From Paraspadella gotoi (lineage: Eukaryota; Chaetognatha): a DNA stretch of 64,000 nucleotides. Location of the stretch: the NCBI GenBank assembly GCA_051294375.1, contig CM119271.1, forward strand, positions 2,787,611-2,851,610, written 5' to 3'. Shown one piece after another: positions 36,244 through 47,585 of this stretch (the stretch's first letter is position 1; each line of letters starts with the position of its first letter). The notes beneath the pieces are model-generated. The model was not told the DNA's origin. It did not search any database and saw only the letters and a program-made list of their open reading frames with translations. Position numbers and translations under genes: made by a program.

Positions 36244-36436
36244 GACCAACACCTTCACCCTGATCTCGGACAGCACCTCCGACCTGAAGAGCGTCGAGCT
36301 GGCCTTCACCACGGGATTTCCGCCCGGCGCTCGTTACGATCAGATCGAAAACGATCGAGAAAAGTTGGTCGATGCTATTTTGTCTCAGCGGAAAAATCGG
36401 ATCAAGATTCATAAGAGTTCCTGCGTCATTTTGTGA
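36244..36436 (+). CDS. LRAT-like/AIG1-like GTPase, last exon with CaaX end (5' cut by gap)
   Basis: One frame is open from the gap (first full codon at 36,245) to TGA at 36,434-36,436. It encodes 'NTFTLISDSTSDLK', 'ELAFTTGFPPGARYDQIEN' and 'DREKLVDAILSQRKNR', ending K-S-S-C-V-I-L. This resembles the tail of an AIG1-type GTPase domain, and C-V-I-L is a CaaX box; a final Leu favours geranylgeranylation. Polybasic residues (RKNRIKIHK) precede it, as in many prenylated GTPases. It is assigned to the gene at 32,191 by domain content, shared strand and position, not by a visible splice junction. The BMP3-like last exon starts 680 bp downstream on the same strand. Confidence 0.7.
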
Positions 36437-36843
36437 ATCGAAGAAATCCTTGTAATAAGATGTCTCCCGAAAATGATCACAATTCCTAGCTACAACAGAT
36501 TTAGAATTGGGGTTTTTTTCATATTTTTATTTTTATTGTTTTTGTTTATTCTTTGGTGTCGGTGCTAACTTATGATTTGTGTAATCTCAAATCAAATGTT
36601 CTCTGTTTTCCTCGAATCTAATTATTTTTTCAACTTTCGTTTTTCTTTATATCCTTGCGATACAATTAGCTCGGCGAGTTCATTTTTATAGACATCTAGA
36701 CATTTTGTATTTTCTTTCTTTGACTGAAGATAAGAACGGAAAAACTTTTTAATATTTAATAATTAAGACCATCGTCGACTTTGTCGTCGTCTTCGTCATT
36801 TGAGTCACTACAAACGTGAAGTTTTTTTTTATACGGCAAGCGA

Positions 36844-36865
36844 GACATGTTTCGGCCTTCATCAG
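36844..36865 (-). ncRNA. Hammerhead-like motif with collapsed stem II (cleaner copy)
   Basis: On - it reads CTGATGA, 'aggcc', GAAAC ATGTC. GGCC is self-complementary but leaves no loop, so only a dimer could pair. It is probably a decayed family member. Confidence 0.45.
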
Positions 36866-36889
36866 CGTAAACAAGAGTTGTGGAAAAAA

Positions 36890-36920
<31 letters not shown>

Positions 36921-37118
36921 AGAATTCACCGCAAACCAAACAGAGAAAATGGGCGCCCGTCGAATGTTGTTGAAAGCAAGAATAGGAATGACGAAAAAGG
37001 ACATAAAATCATTTGAAAAAACGCCAGTGGAATTAAGTCAAGCGACGCCATTTTATTCTAAGACTTTTTATTTTCCACCTCCCTCCACACCCCGGTCCCT
37101 CGCCTCCCCCCCTTCCAG

Positions 37119-37244
37119 GTGCCGGCTCCGTGTTGCGTCCCGACGGCAATGACGTCGGTGACGCTTCTCTACTTCGACGAAGACTTCAACGTCGTCCTCA
37201 AGAATTACCCCAACATGTCCGTCACCGCCTGCGGTTGCAGATGA
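37119..37244 (+). CDS. BMP3/GDF10-like ligand, last exon
   Basis: The acceptor 'cccccttccag' is followed by 41 codons and TGA at 37,242-37,244, entry phase 0. '[20 protein letters not shown]' holds the adjacent cysteines 4-5, and 'ACGCR' followed by the stop is the universal C-x-C-x end of TGF-beta ligands. With the exons at 24,168 and 29,524 all seven mature cysteines are accounted for. Around the stop, a segment of about 57 bp is tandemly repeated: 'gcggttgcagatgattcgtt' recurs from about 37,288. The stop is therefore the first of two, with the duplicated codons in the 3'UTR. Confidence 0.93.
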   Translation: MPAPCCVPTAMTSVTLLYFDEDFNVVLKNYPNMSVTACGCR

Positions 37245-38871
37245 TTCGTTCGTAACTCTTGATCCCTTGTCCCTTAAAAACCCCTGCGGTTGCAGATGAT
37301 TCGTTCGCCTTAGGTCATTCGTAACTCTTGATCCCCTGTCTGATACTGCCCGACTCTGTCTACGACTGAGGATCACAAACTGAAACTGCGTTCTTCTTCC
37401 CGTCCCAACATATCGATCACTTTTCCCTGCACATTTTTCAATCAAATTTTCTTAAAATATATATTTATAAATATAAAGATAAATAAATATGAATAAGTCA
37501 ACATTTTTAACAGTCATTTTTTTATCTACGATCGATATTTCCACATCTTATTTTTCCTCGGAGCCACGACCCATGTTTCCCGCCGAAATAGCGTCCAAAA
37601 TCCCATGACTCGCTCCGAAGATTGTACTATTTAATCCAGTTGATCGAATACTAAATTACTATGTCAATTGTCCAGTTTTATTGACTGTCAACCGTTTAGT
37701 TTACAGTCGACATCACTTACATTGCCCTCATATATATTTCCTTCCACCCGGAACTGAGGGACAGTGTATAAATAATAATTTCGATGCGTATATTCTTTTA
37801 TTGTACCGATTTGTGTATTACTGTTTGCTATTTTTTTTTGTAATTAATGAACGAGTTGTCGAACGTAGACTAGCGATTTTTGTCACAACGAAAATAATTG
37901 TCGTTTCCCCTGACAAACGACAAAAAAAATGTTAACTTCTGGCGACTCGATTTATAAAACTCGATCACAAAAATTAAACTAAAAATTAAACGATCCATGA
38001 TTTCATCGGCTCTTTTCTGGACGTCGATATACGTGTTAGGGTGATCATTTCGCCAAAAAAATTATTATAATTCGTTAGCATTTCGCATACTGTTAAGTCA
38101 TGTACAATGTATATATTTATTGGTCCAGAATTTTTATGGAACTCGCGTTACGATACAACTGTACCTCAAAACGAAAATAAATTACTATTTTGGAATCTTA
38201 CAATTATAATTCATTTAATAAACATATATATTTGTTGACATAAAAAAGGAAAAATAAAAATGTTATTAGTTTAGGTTAGGCTAACTTTTATTTTGTTATA
38301 AGTAGGAAAGTAATTAGAAACATATCTGTGAGAAATTTAGTTGCCACTAGAAATCTAACAATGATCTAAAATTTGTTTTTTTAGTTTCTCTCCGACCTCT
38401 GCAACCTGTCCTCTGGCGGAAACTTTGAAAAACATCTATAACTGATGTTCCTTTGTTTCCTTAGTCGATTTTCTGGAATTAGGAGGTTCTATCGAATCAC
38501 CAAATCAAAACAGACTTGGCCGGAAATACCCAGCGAGAAAGAGAGAAAGAGAGAGAGAGAGAGAGAGAAGAGACGCGCACGTAGACCGCACCGCTTGTTT
38601 TTTTGATGATCCCGCCGAAAATTATGTTTTGCGTTGAGGGAAACGGAAAGTCGGAGACACGATTTTCTGAATTTATCTTCTTTTTTTTTCGGCTGTTTTA
38701 CAAACGTAATTTTGCAAAAAAAAATGAAAGAGATAAAATGGAAATACAATAATAATCTACTTCTTAAATTTGAAAATGCAATGGGAAAACATTTGCGGAT
38801 AGCGGCGATATTTCAATTCATAACGCCTGCTGAAGATAAATAAACCAAAAGATGTAATTTATTTTAAGCCA

Positions 38872-39850
38872 GAGATGTGGAAGCGATCGATTTTTCCGCC
38901 GCTGCCAATCCGGCGCTCTCCAAGACCCCTCCCGCTCCCGTTTTCGGGTGCAATCCTAACTTTTTTTAGCCCGGATCGCTTTCGGTTGAGTGCACATCGC
39001 TTCCTTCTTTAGAAAATTTTATATTTGTTTATTAATTTATAAAAATAATTCTCTTTAGACATGTAATTCATTGGTAGAATAATTTTAAACAATCTTTTTT
39101 GTTATAAATAACAAGTGAAATTTTTACTATGAAAAATTGTAAGATTTGTAAGATTGTAATAATCGTTCGAGTGGAAATGAAGTTTAAATGAAAAAAACAA
39201 CAAACCTTTTTCCCTATTTGCGCTTTCTTTTTTATTAAATATAAATACAAGCTGCATAATTATTCAATTGATCAATTAATTAAATCAATCAATCAATCAA
39301 CTAAACAACTAATCAATCAAAATCACTTAAAAATTAATGAATAAATTTTTATCAATCAATAAATTAAATAATCAATTAATTTATCAATCACTAATTAATA
39401 AATTTATTTTATAAATTATTAAAAGAACTAATTAATTAATTAATCAATCAATTAATCAATCATTAAACAATGTCAGTGTTATCATGTCATCTCCAACGTC
39501 GTTGTTGCTTTTGTCCTGGTCAGTGACCTGACAAAAAGACCTAAAAATTAACAAGGCCTGATATGAATTTATTTTATTTGATCAATCAATCATTCAATTA
39601 ATCATGATGGTGCTATCCTCGTTGTCATCATAATCATCATCAGGGTTGTCATTCTTTTTGTCATAATGAAAAGACAAAAAAACAAACAAGTTTGAGCTAA
39701 CAATGCCAGAACTGATCATTAATTAATTATTCAATCAATTAATCAAATATTCAATCAATCAATCAAAAAATTAAGCAATCAATCAATTTGTCATCGTCGG
39801 TATTATCATTGTCGTGGTTTGCCATCATAATTATTTAATTAATTAAACTC
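38872..39850. other. AT-rich sequence with ATTA/TCAA low-complexity runs
   Basis: 'tcaatcaattaatta' runs at 39,260-39,470, 39,575-39,605 and 39,715-39,790. 38,878-39,020 resembles, inverted and diverged, 41,310-41,435. No gene is seen. Confidence 0.6.
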
Positions 39851-39854
39851 CTTT

Positions 39855-40200
39855 ATCTTGTTGTACATTGCCAAACTGTATCTTTATCATTTAATTTATC
39901 CTTGTTTGTTTTGTTTCTCTCTCACTCTCTCTCTCTCTTTAACAAGTTTCAACTTTCTTTTCACAACTCACTCAATCTGGCCTTACCTTCAACCTGTCCT
40001 CACATCTGACCACTATTGCTTCACCACTTTGTTGGGAAAACTTTTACCTTTTCTCTTTCTTTCTCTCTCTCTCTCTCTCTCACACTCTTCTTTTACACAA
40101 TTTATTATTGAATGTCATATGCTGATGAAGGCTTGAAGTAAACAAGCCCGAAACATGTCCAACTATTAATTAAAAATCGTTGTTACAAATTCAAAATTCT
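39855..40200 (+). repeat. Hammerhead-bearing repeat family, copy 1
   Basis: Order: 'cacaactcactcaatctgg', 'cctgtcctcacatctgacc', 'accactttgttggg', a (TC)n tract, 'acacaatttattattg', the hammerhead-like motif (40,122-40,159), then an AT-rich tail with 'cgttgttacaaat'. The same order occurs at 57,220-57,660, 60,720-61,095 and 62,400-62,690 on +, and at 60,243-60,600 on -. There is no open reading frame, so this is a non-autonomous element. A link to Penelope-like elements is inferred from the ribozyme. Confidence 0.75.
40122..40159 (+). ncRNA. Hammerhead-ribozyme-like motif (best + strand copy)
   Basis: CTGATGA (40,122-40,128), one unpaired A, stem II GGCTTG/CAAGCC (six pairs, seven-base loop), then C-GAAAC and ATGTC. 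The final GTC is a valid NUH cleavage triplet. Stem III would be minimal (AC/GT around an AT), and ACATGT is self-complementary. That would allow two copies to pair and act as a dimer, as proposed for short-stem-III hammerheads of Penelope-like elements. The A between CTGATGA and stem II departs from the textbook core. Self-cleavage is therefore unproven. Confidence 0.65.
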
Positions 40201-41720
40201 TTGCTTTCTCTAAATTAATTAATTGAAAATATTTTATAATGTTTGCGTGACTCAAAACAAAAATTTATAGAAAAATTTGAGGCGTGTTTTTTGTGATAAA
40301 GAAAACCTGGTATTATCAAAACACAGTAAAAGTAAAAATGATAAAATAATAACAACAACAACTAGTATTTACATTGGCTGAGAAAAAGGTCAGCCATAAC
40401 AAGATTGGGTAAAAACAGGTCATTCTTATTGACCACTACTGTACTACGGCTCACAAAGTACAAAGACTTCGTGCGTCGTTTTCGTCATTGTATTCATCGT
40501 CGTTGTCGTCTTGTTCAAATCATTTGAGCTCCCAAATGTTCGATATTATTATTTTAATTAATTATATGTAATTAATTAATAATTTATTTTTTTTCAATTA
40601 ATTAATCAATTATATACCGCTAATGATCGTGGGCAGATCCGGCATTGTTTGCTCAAACTTTTTTATTAATAATTTTGATTTATTTATTTTATATATTTTT
40701 TTTATTTGCTTTTTTGTTCAGTGCAAGAGGGGAAAAAAAAAGAAGATAGAGAGAGAGTGTGTGTTAAAGATTTAAGTATGTATAAGCATAATATTATGCA
40801 ATATTGCCAAATAAAACAGATCAATCCTTTTGGTTTAAACTTGTTTTGTAACATGAAAAATGTTATGGAATTAAAAAAAGGAGACTTAAATTTAAAGAAA
40901 AATAATGAAAATATAAGAAATAAAATTTTTAGTTTTATAGAATTAAAAAAGTTTAATTTAAATTTTAATTTAAGTTAATTACAGTTTTTTTTCAGATAGA
41001 AAAAATCTTTTTTTAGCTCAGATTTTATTTGAATATATTAAAAAGAATAATTAAAAAATAAATATGTAATTTTTTTTTTCATAATCCGACCGAGGAAAAG
41101 AGAATAAAAGAGAACAAAAAAATAAAAGAAGAGAATAAGAAAATGATAAAAAAAAGGAGCAAACAATTTTAAATGTTGAAAATAAATATTGAAAACAAAT
41201 TTTAAAGAAAAATCAAGAAAGAGCAGGGGGTTGCAAAGATTTAAATACATTAAATACCTTTCATTTCTAACCAATAAAAACAAATGACAGGAAGCGAACA
41301 CGCAGGGTTATTATAGCTTCCGGGTTCAATCTTTATTCTCAATTTTTCTATCGCTCCCGGTTTCGGGTTCTTCAAAAATCGCCGCTTCCACAGTGTTCGG
41401 TTTCGCTTTCCGGATCGCGTTCACATCTCTGATTTTAAGACCACAAAAATAAAAAAAAAAACACTTCAAAACAAGAAAAATTCGTCATTTACGACATTGT
41501 TCTTGACTTCAAATTTTATTTTGCCCGACAAAATTTTTACATTTTTTTTTACAGTTGAAACCTTGAAATGGATTTAGTAAGAAAAAGGGGGGAAAAAAGT
41601 TATCTTATTTAAATTTTGAGGTCGTCCACGCAAATTTTATAGAATTACAAAAACAAAAATTTTTTTTTTTTAATTATCGAAAAACCATTTTATCAAATCC
41701 GGAATCTGGAAAAAAAGAGA
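40201..41720. other. AT-rich sequence without recognised genes
   Basis: The open frame at 40,706-40,978 is Asn/Lys-rich and shows no domain. A diverged inverted match to 38,878-39,020 lies at 41,310-41,435. Nothing else is supported. Confidence 0.5.
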
Positions 41721-41744
41721 AAAAGAGTGAATATTGGCACCTAT

Positions 41745-41809
<65 letters not shown>

Positions 41810-42456
41810 TTATCTTTCTCCCTCCAGGTTCTCCCATTTCCATCCACCGGGAAAAAAAAACGATCCATCGATTTTTGTGATCTCCGTATCAACGTCCTCC
41901 ACCTCCTCTCCTCCTCCTCCTCCTCCTCCTTTTTTTCTCTGTCTCTCCACGCCCTTACTTCAAATTCACAACTTAACTCACTCGACGTATCTTTAATTCT
42001 TTATATTAAAAATTTAAATGACATTTACTAAATACCAAACTATTAAATCAAACATACGTCTCCGTGACTCCAGCCCTCAGATCGGAAAATCCGCTACCCT
42101 CGGAAATCACCGCTCCCAAACAATTCTCTCGACACCTCTTACCCGCCATTTCGGTTCCCATGACGACCGCAAACAACAAGATACGAAATCGTCTTTTCTG
42201 TTGCTGCGGAGTCCGACGCCGCGGGGACTCGGATAACAAGTGAATATATAACTCCCTTTGTTTATAAATATTTCTTTGGAGTTAATGGAGTTATTTTTTT
42301 ATATAATTTATTTTCTCTGTCTTTCTTTTTGTTCTCGTTTCTTTCTTTCTGTCTTTTCTCTAATTCTTTCTTTCCTTTTTTCTTTCTCTCTTTTTTTTTA
42401 TCTTTCCTTGAGTTCTTTCTTTGTTCTCTTTCATTCAGTTCTCTTCAATTGTAACC

Positions 42457-42507
<51 letters not shown>

Positions 42508-43200
42508 CATCGTAATCAATTTACTCGGAGGAAATCTCCTTAACGTCTTAATCTTTTTACTTATGTAAATTGCGACGTTCGTCATCGTCGTCGTCGTCTA
42601 TGTCTCTATCATCAACATCCCCAGCGTCCCCGGATGTAATTCGACTTTTTGACTATAATCGTCGTCGTCGTAATTTTCGTAGTTGCCATAGTGACGGTCC
42701 GGAATAATAAAATATAAAATATGAGTTTAATTCTAACTGGTTCGTTACAAATTTTCATCATCTCTATTTATCATTTGCATCATTTGCATTCACGAGAAAC
42801 TGAAACGTTGACTCAATTGTCAATAGTTTTTATCATGTATGTAGCCCACCGTAGCCTGTCCAAAGATAGCTTATTCATTCATTAAATGAATTGATAGTTT
42901 TTAGATCAGTTGCGCCAATCTTATAAGATCAATTATGTAGTTTTTTTCAGAGAGCTCATTCTGGTTTGGAGTTTCAATTCGAGTTTTCTCAATAAATAAT
43001 ATTTAATTTAAAACTTTCATTTTTCCTAATGGCAATCAAAGACCAAAAATATTACAAATTCAAAGATAAATTATCCTTGAGCGTTGATATGATAAATGAT
43101 TATATTATCAGTACATGAGATGCGAAATTAAATCCGGTTGTTATATACTTAAGCGATTATTAAACATAGGTTAATCAGGATAATCAACAAAAGAACATCT
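41745..43200. other. TC tracts and unique sequence, no supported gene
   Basis: (TC)n at 41,749-41,807 and 42,460-42,504; (TCC)n at 41,896-41,933. The open stretch 42,018-42,236 is moderately GC-rich but matches no family I recognise. An R1 fragment ('tccaaagatagcttattc') lies at 42,855. Confidence 0.5.
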
Positions 43201-43239
43201 ATGTCTTCTCTTCGCCATGATGAGATCCTTGAAACCCTT

Positions 43240-43670
43240 CATGGTCGTCGTCGTTATCGTCGTCGTCGTCGTCGTCGTCATCGTCGCAGAAGACTATCAC
43301 TCAAATCATTGTCATCATCCTCACAATTATCATAATTATCCCAAAAGTCCAATTTCCGAAATATCAGAATTATTGTTCGGCTTCAAAAATGCTTACATCA
43401 TCAATCGTCCCTGTGGCTAAATAATAATAATAATCATTATATTTATCGTAGTCATAATCATCATCATGATCATTATGATCATCATCATCATCATCTTCGT
43501 TGTCGTCTTCATCATCATCATAATCATCATCATCGTCGTCGTCGTTTTCGTCTTCATCATCCTCATCATCACCATCATCTACTTCGTCCCTGTTATCTTC
43601 AGTCGCCCTCTTTTTCGTTATCGTCGTCGTCGTCGTCCTCGTCGTCGTCGTCGTCTCTCCTTAGGCGGAA
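43240..43670 (+). repeat. (GTC)n/(ATC)n compound repeat
   Basis: Imperfect gtc and atc trinucleotide runs at 43,243-43,285, 43,430-43,580 and 43,618-43,655. Open frames across it are Val/Ile-rich artefacts. Confidence 0.9.
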
Positions 43671-43867
43671 CGAAAGATAAAGTTGGGTTTTGACAAGTTT
43701 CAAGGTCGCGATTGAGTCAGAAAGAGATGGAGGTGCTCAGGGAGGTGCTTTAAGCAGATGTCTCACGGATATGAACGGCACGAGCAGGTGTCAGTCTGGA
43801 TCTTAAATCTATTTATAGCCCTCTGGCGGGGGAAAAAAAAGCATCGCTCTAATTCTACTGGATACTG

Positions 43868-44118
43868 TTCAGTGTTCACTTGTCCTAAACAATTTGTTCA
43901 CTTGTCCTAAACATTTTGTTCACTTGTTCTAAAAAATTTGTTCACTTTTTCTAACCAATTTGTTCACTTGTTCTAAACAACTTGTTCACTTGTTCGAAAC
44001 AATTTGTTCGCTTTTTCGACCCAATTTGTTCACTTGTTCTAAACAACTTATTAACTTGTTCGAAACAATTTGTTCACTTGTTCTAAACGATTTGTTCACT
44101 TGTTTTCAACAATTCCTG
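43868..44118 (+). repeat. About 21-bp minisatellite, about 11-12 units
   Basis: The unit is close to 'ttgttcacttgttctaaacaa' minus one base, with substitutions (gtcc/gttc/gttt; cgaaa/ctaaa). Because the period is near a multiple of three, it creates a repetitive open frame, which is not judged a gene. Confidence 0.9.
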
Positions 44119-45429
44119 AAATCAAACAGTTTTGAACGATCAACCGAAGAAATCGCTAGTTTCTGTTTTGGCCGAAAAACTGCGTTACTTTTTTTTCCTC
44201 TTCACGACTCTTGAGCTAAATTGTTTTGGGTCTCCACGTTTCCACACTCCCCCCCTCGACTCCTTTTTTCTTGGGGGGGGACTTCAGGAAACGTTTCTTT
44301 CGGAAGCAGAACGGTAACCGAAGGGTTCAACAACCGGGCGACTGAAGCCGTGACTGTTATCGACTGTGAAGCTCAGGCTGATTGACTGTCTCTTTCCGAC
44401 CTACCCAATGGTTTTTTTTTTTCGCTCTATCATGACATGACATTACATGATTCATGTGGACTGTGGATGGAACACTACGCCTGGGATGGTGTGTTCTCCC
44501 TCTGAGCCAATGGATTTGGCTGAAGGATGGTGGACGTGAGGCGGTGTGAATATACCGCCACACCACTTTATTTGTGAGAACAAAAGCGAGTCGATATATC
44601 GTTCCTGTTACTGCAAAATAGTTGATTTCGCTAAAGGGAGAGTGCGTTGAGTTATCGGCGATGCATTAAGATCGTCTCGTTTTAGATCAAGAGAAAGAGG
44701 TTTTGTAGTTGCGCCGCGAGTATTCGGTCGGCCAGTCGGTCGGTCTTTACGTCCGCCCGAAATCCTCATACCCTAAGACGTCCTGATTTTTAGTTATGCT
44801 GTAGGTACTGATAGAGCAATGCTTTAAATTACTTTTTCCTTGGTTGGTCGGTTGGTTACTGGTTAGTAAGTTGGTCCATCGATCTGTCAGTCTTATATTC
44901 AAATTTTGAAATGTTCGTAACTCGTTTAATACTGCATCGTTTTGGATAATGCTTATCAGAAAGGTTGTGAACCATAAAACATATGTTTTGTACTTGCCCA
45001 GTCAAATGATCTTAGGCTTATGCTTGTCTTATATCTACTGGTTATATATCACAGGTTAACGCGGCGCAACACCGTGAGCTTGTCGGTTCTTGTTTTTTCA
45101 GGATGAATAGATTTCTCGGAATTTTGGGAGAAAAGGTCACAAGGTCGCTTCTCCTATCTCCTATCCTAAGTCAGAAGTATGTTTCGTCTAAAATTACTAT
45201 CAATAAAGATGAGTCGTTTATCACCTTTATAAAGGACCGGGATGACGGATAGAATATAAACGACTGTGAAAGATTAAATCTTGAGTTAAAAAACGGACGG
45301 CGTTACTGTTCACGACTGTGAATATGTACATTTAGACTTTTTAATATGGTCATTGCTTTTGTTGGCCGAACAAAATAAACAAAACAAAATAAGTTATACT
45401 AAAACAAAAAAAAACACATCTACAATCTC
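44119..45429. other. Repeat-derived and unique sequence, no gene
   Basis: 44,460-44,560 ('ggtgtgttctccctctgag', 'cggtgtgaata') matches 62,325-62,392. 44,708-44,890 is an R2 copy. Nothing else is recognised. Confidence 0.55.
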
Positions 45430-46053
45430 ATCGCAAGAAAACGTCGATCTACTAATTCGATTCAAAAAACATAAACATGTTTTGTTTACATCTTTGGTCC
45501 TTGAAATGGTACGCGATCCAATTCAAGAGGAAGACAACGATGATGACGACGATGACGACGACGAAGATGACGAATTTAAACGAGCAAGCACTCGTTCCTC
45601 TCCAGACATCTCTTCTCTCCCAATCGGCTAATTCCCCCTTTTTTGATCCAAATAAACGAATAGAAATTTTCCGATCGGCCTTTTTCCTGGAGTTAGGTCC
45701 GGAAAGGGTTAATCCATAAGCTAAGAAGATTCAAAGGTTTAGAGGGTTTTTAAAATAATGAATTTCAAAATTAAATCAGAACAAAAATTAAATTGGCGTT
45801 AGCGAGGGAAAACGGGGCACTATTTAAACTTGTGATAATGATTTTTAAAACAAAATCAATTAATATATACTACATTATTATCATTAAAAGAGAATTTTTT
45901 TTTATTTTGAACAATAAATTTATTTAGCAAAATAATGTCTACATTATTATCATATGCATTGGATTATGTTCTTAGGGCGAAATTAGGCTAAGAGGAAGAC
46001 GCAAATATTCTGAAACCTGTCTCTGAATAGACAAACCCGGAAAATGAATAAGG

Positions 46054-46090
<37 letters not shown>
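45430..46090 (+). repeat. Inverted segmental duplicate, arm 2 (partner 21,420-22,020)
   Basis: Carries on + the same open stretch as arm 1: 'IRFKKHKHVLFTSLVLEMV', then an Asp/Glu-rich run, then 'RSSPDISSLPIG'. Changes between the arms are conservative substitutions (Asp/Glu, Ser/Pro) and repeat-length changes. The arm ends at a (TC)n run at 46,057-46,095. Confidence 0.75.
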
Positions 46091-46096
<6 letters not shown>

Positions 46097-47585
46097 AAGT
46101 CGTTGAGTGGAAACGAGAGAAAATGGAACCGTGGAATCTGACATCGTCGTCGTCATTTTTGTCGCCGTCCTCGCGTTTTCCGTAAATTGCGATTTTGCCG
46201 TCTTTTTTTTTTCACGACAATCTCGGGAAATTTAATTTATGCCGTTTATCAACAGTCCTTTCGAAGTGGTTGTCTCTATTTTTGTAGTTAATGTTATCGT
46301 TTTAAAAAAAATTTTCAAACAATTTTTGTATTTTTGATCTCATTATATTAGTGGGACTTGGTCGTAACCCAAATATTTAACGCCAATCTCTTACCAAAAA
46401 GTACTTAACCTAACCCCTTTTCTCTAACCATAACGCCTAACCCTGACCTTAACTCTAATCTTTAAAACTAAATTTAAGCTGAAACGGGTCGGCTTTGAGA
46501 AAAACGTGCCCGATGAAGGCGGTCATCAGTATTTCTCTTCTTGTCGTGATCGTTCTCTTTTCTTTCCCCAGGAAATTTCTCTCCTCCTCTTTTCCTTTTT
46601 TATCTATTAATAGGAACGCAAATGGTGGCAGCGAATGACCTCTTCTCCTGCCCCCCCGACTGCTCCTCCTCCCCCCCCACTCCGCCCCTTTCCCCAACAC
46701 AACTTCGACAAGAGAAATTCCCCGAGCGTCCATGAAGAAAAACATTGTTTTTTTGCGCTTGCTTTTTTTTTTTTGCTTTTTTTTGCTCTTTTTTTTTCTG
46801 CTTTGGTCATTATTGTTTTCGTCGACGTCGTCGTCATTGCAGAACTTATTGTGAGTGTCGTTGTTGTTATTGTCGTCGTTTTAACTTTTAAATGTTTCAC
46901 ACTTTGCTCTTTTTTAGTTTTGTAATTACTAATTTTTTGTCATTTATTTAAGAATGTCATTATATAAACATTATAAAGATAAATTGACGTCAATATAATC
47001 TCTATCATCATCATCGTCGTCGTATTCGTCGTCGTCGTCGTCGTCGTCTTCGCTCCGCCCCAACAGAGTCATTGACTTCTTTTAATTAAACTTCGAATCC
47101 TTCGGCGCCATCTTGAAAAAGGGGGAGGGAAAACGGAGAGAAAAAAATAGCAGAAAGAAGAAGGAAAAAATAGAAGGAAAAAGAAGGGAAAAAATATATA
47201 AAAAAATATTCTTATTTTTTTCCCCCTTTTTTTTTTTATCTTTTGTTTTTTCTCCCTCAACACTTTTTCCTTCTTTCATCTTTCCTTCGTGTCCCACATT
47301 CAGCGATCTCTCTCTCTCTCTCTCTCTGCAATACATATTCATCAATCTTCGTCCACCTTGTTGTAGTTATTCCTACTATATTAGATAATTCATAAAATAA
47401 TATAAAATAATATGTGAGAGATGTATTGTGAGAGATTCTTGATTGAAAGCTTGCAGGGACCTGCTAGCGTGCTATGTCATTATCGTTTAGTATATGACGT
47501 GATTTGTTTGACTTAATCGAGAATGAACTTTATTACCGTGGCCTCAAGGTTGAAATGTCAGGCACGATGAGCCCATAGTTTGACT
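46091..47585. other. Low-complexity sequence, no supported gene
   Basis: A degenerate CCTAA-rich stretch at 46,395-46,465, a C-rich segment at 46,640-46,690, (GTC)n at 47,015-47,050 and an R1 fragment at 47,423-47,490. Confidence 0.55.

Larger units (their letters stand above)
36244..38870 (+). repeat. Palindrome 2, right arm (cleaner copy)
   Basis: Inverted relative to 33,437-36,218. It contains intact versions of the last exons of both genes, a hammerhead-like fragment on -, a (GA)n tract at 36,890-36,918 and another at 38,538-38,570. The match ends near 38,870 ('ttattttaagccagagatg'). Confidence 0.88.

Noticed and set aside
43868-44118. Possible CRISPR array (short regular repeats)
   Set aside because: There are no unique spacers; the units are contiguous and diverged, in animal DNA. 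It is a minisatellite.
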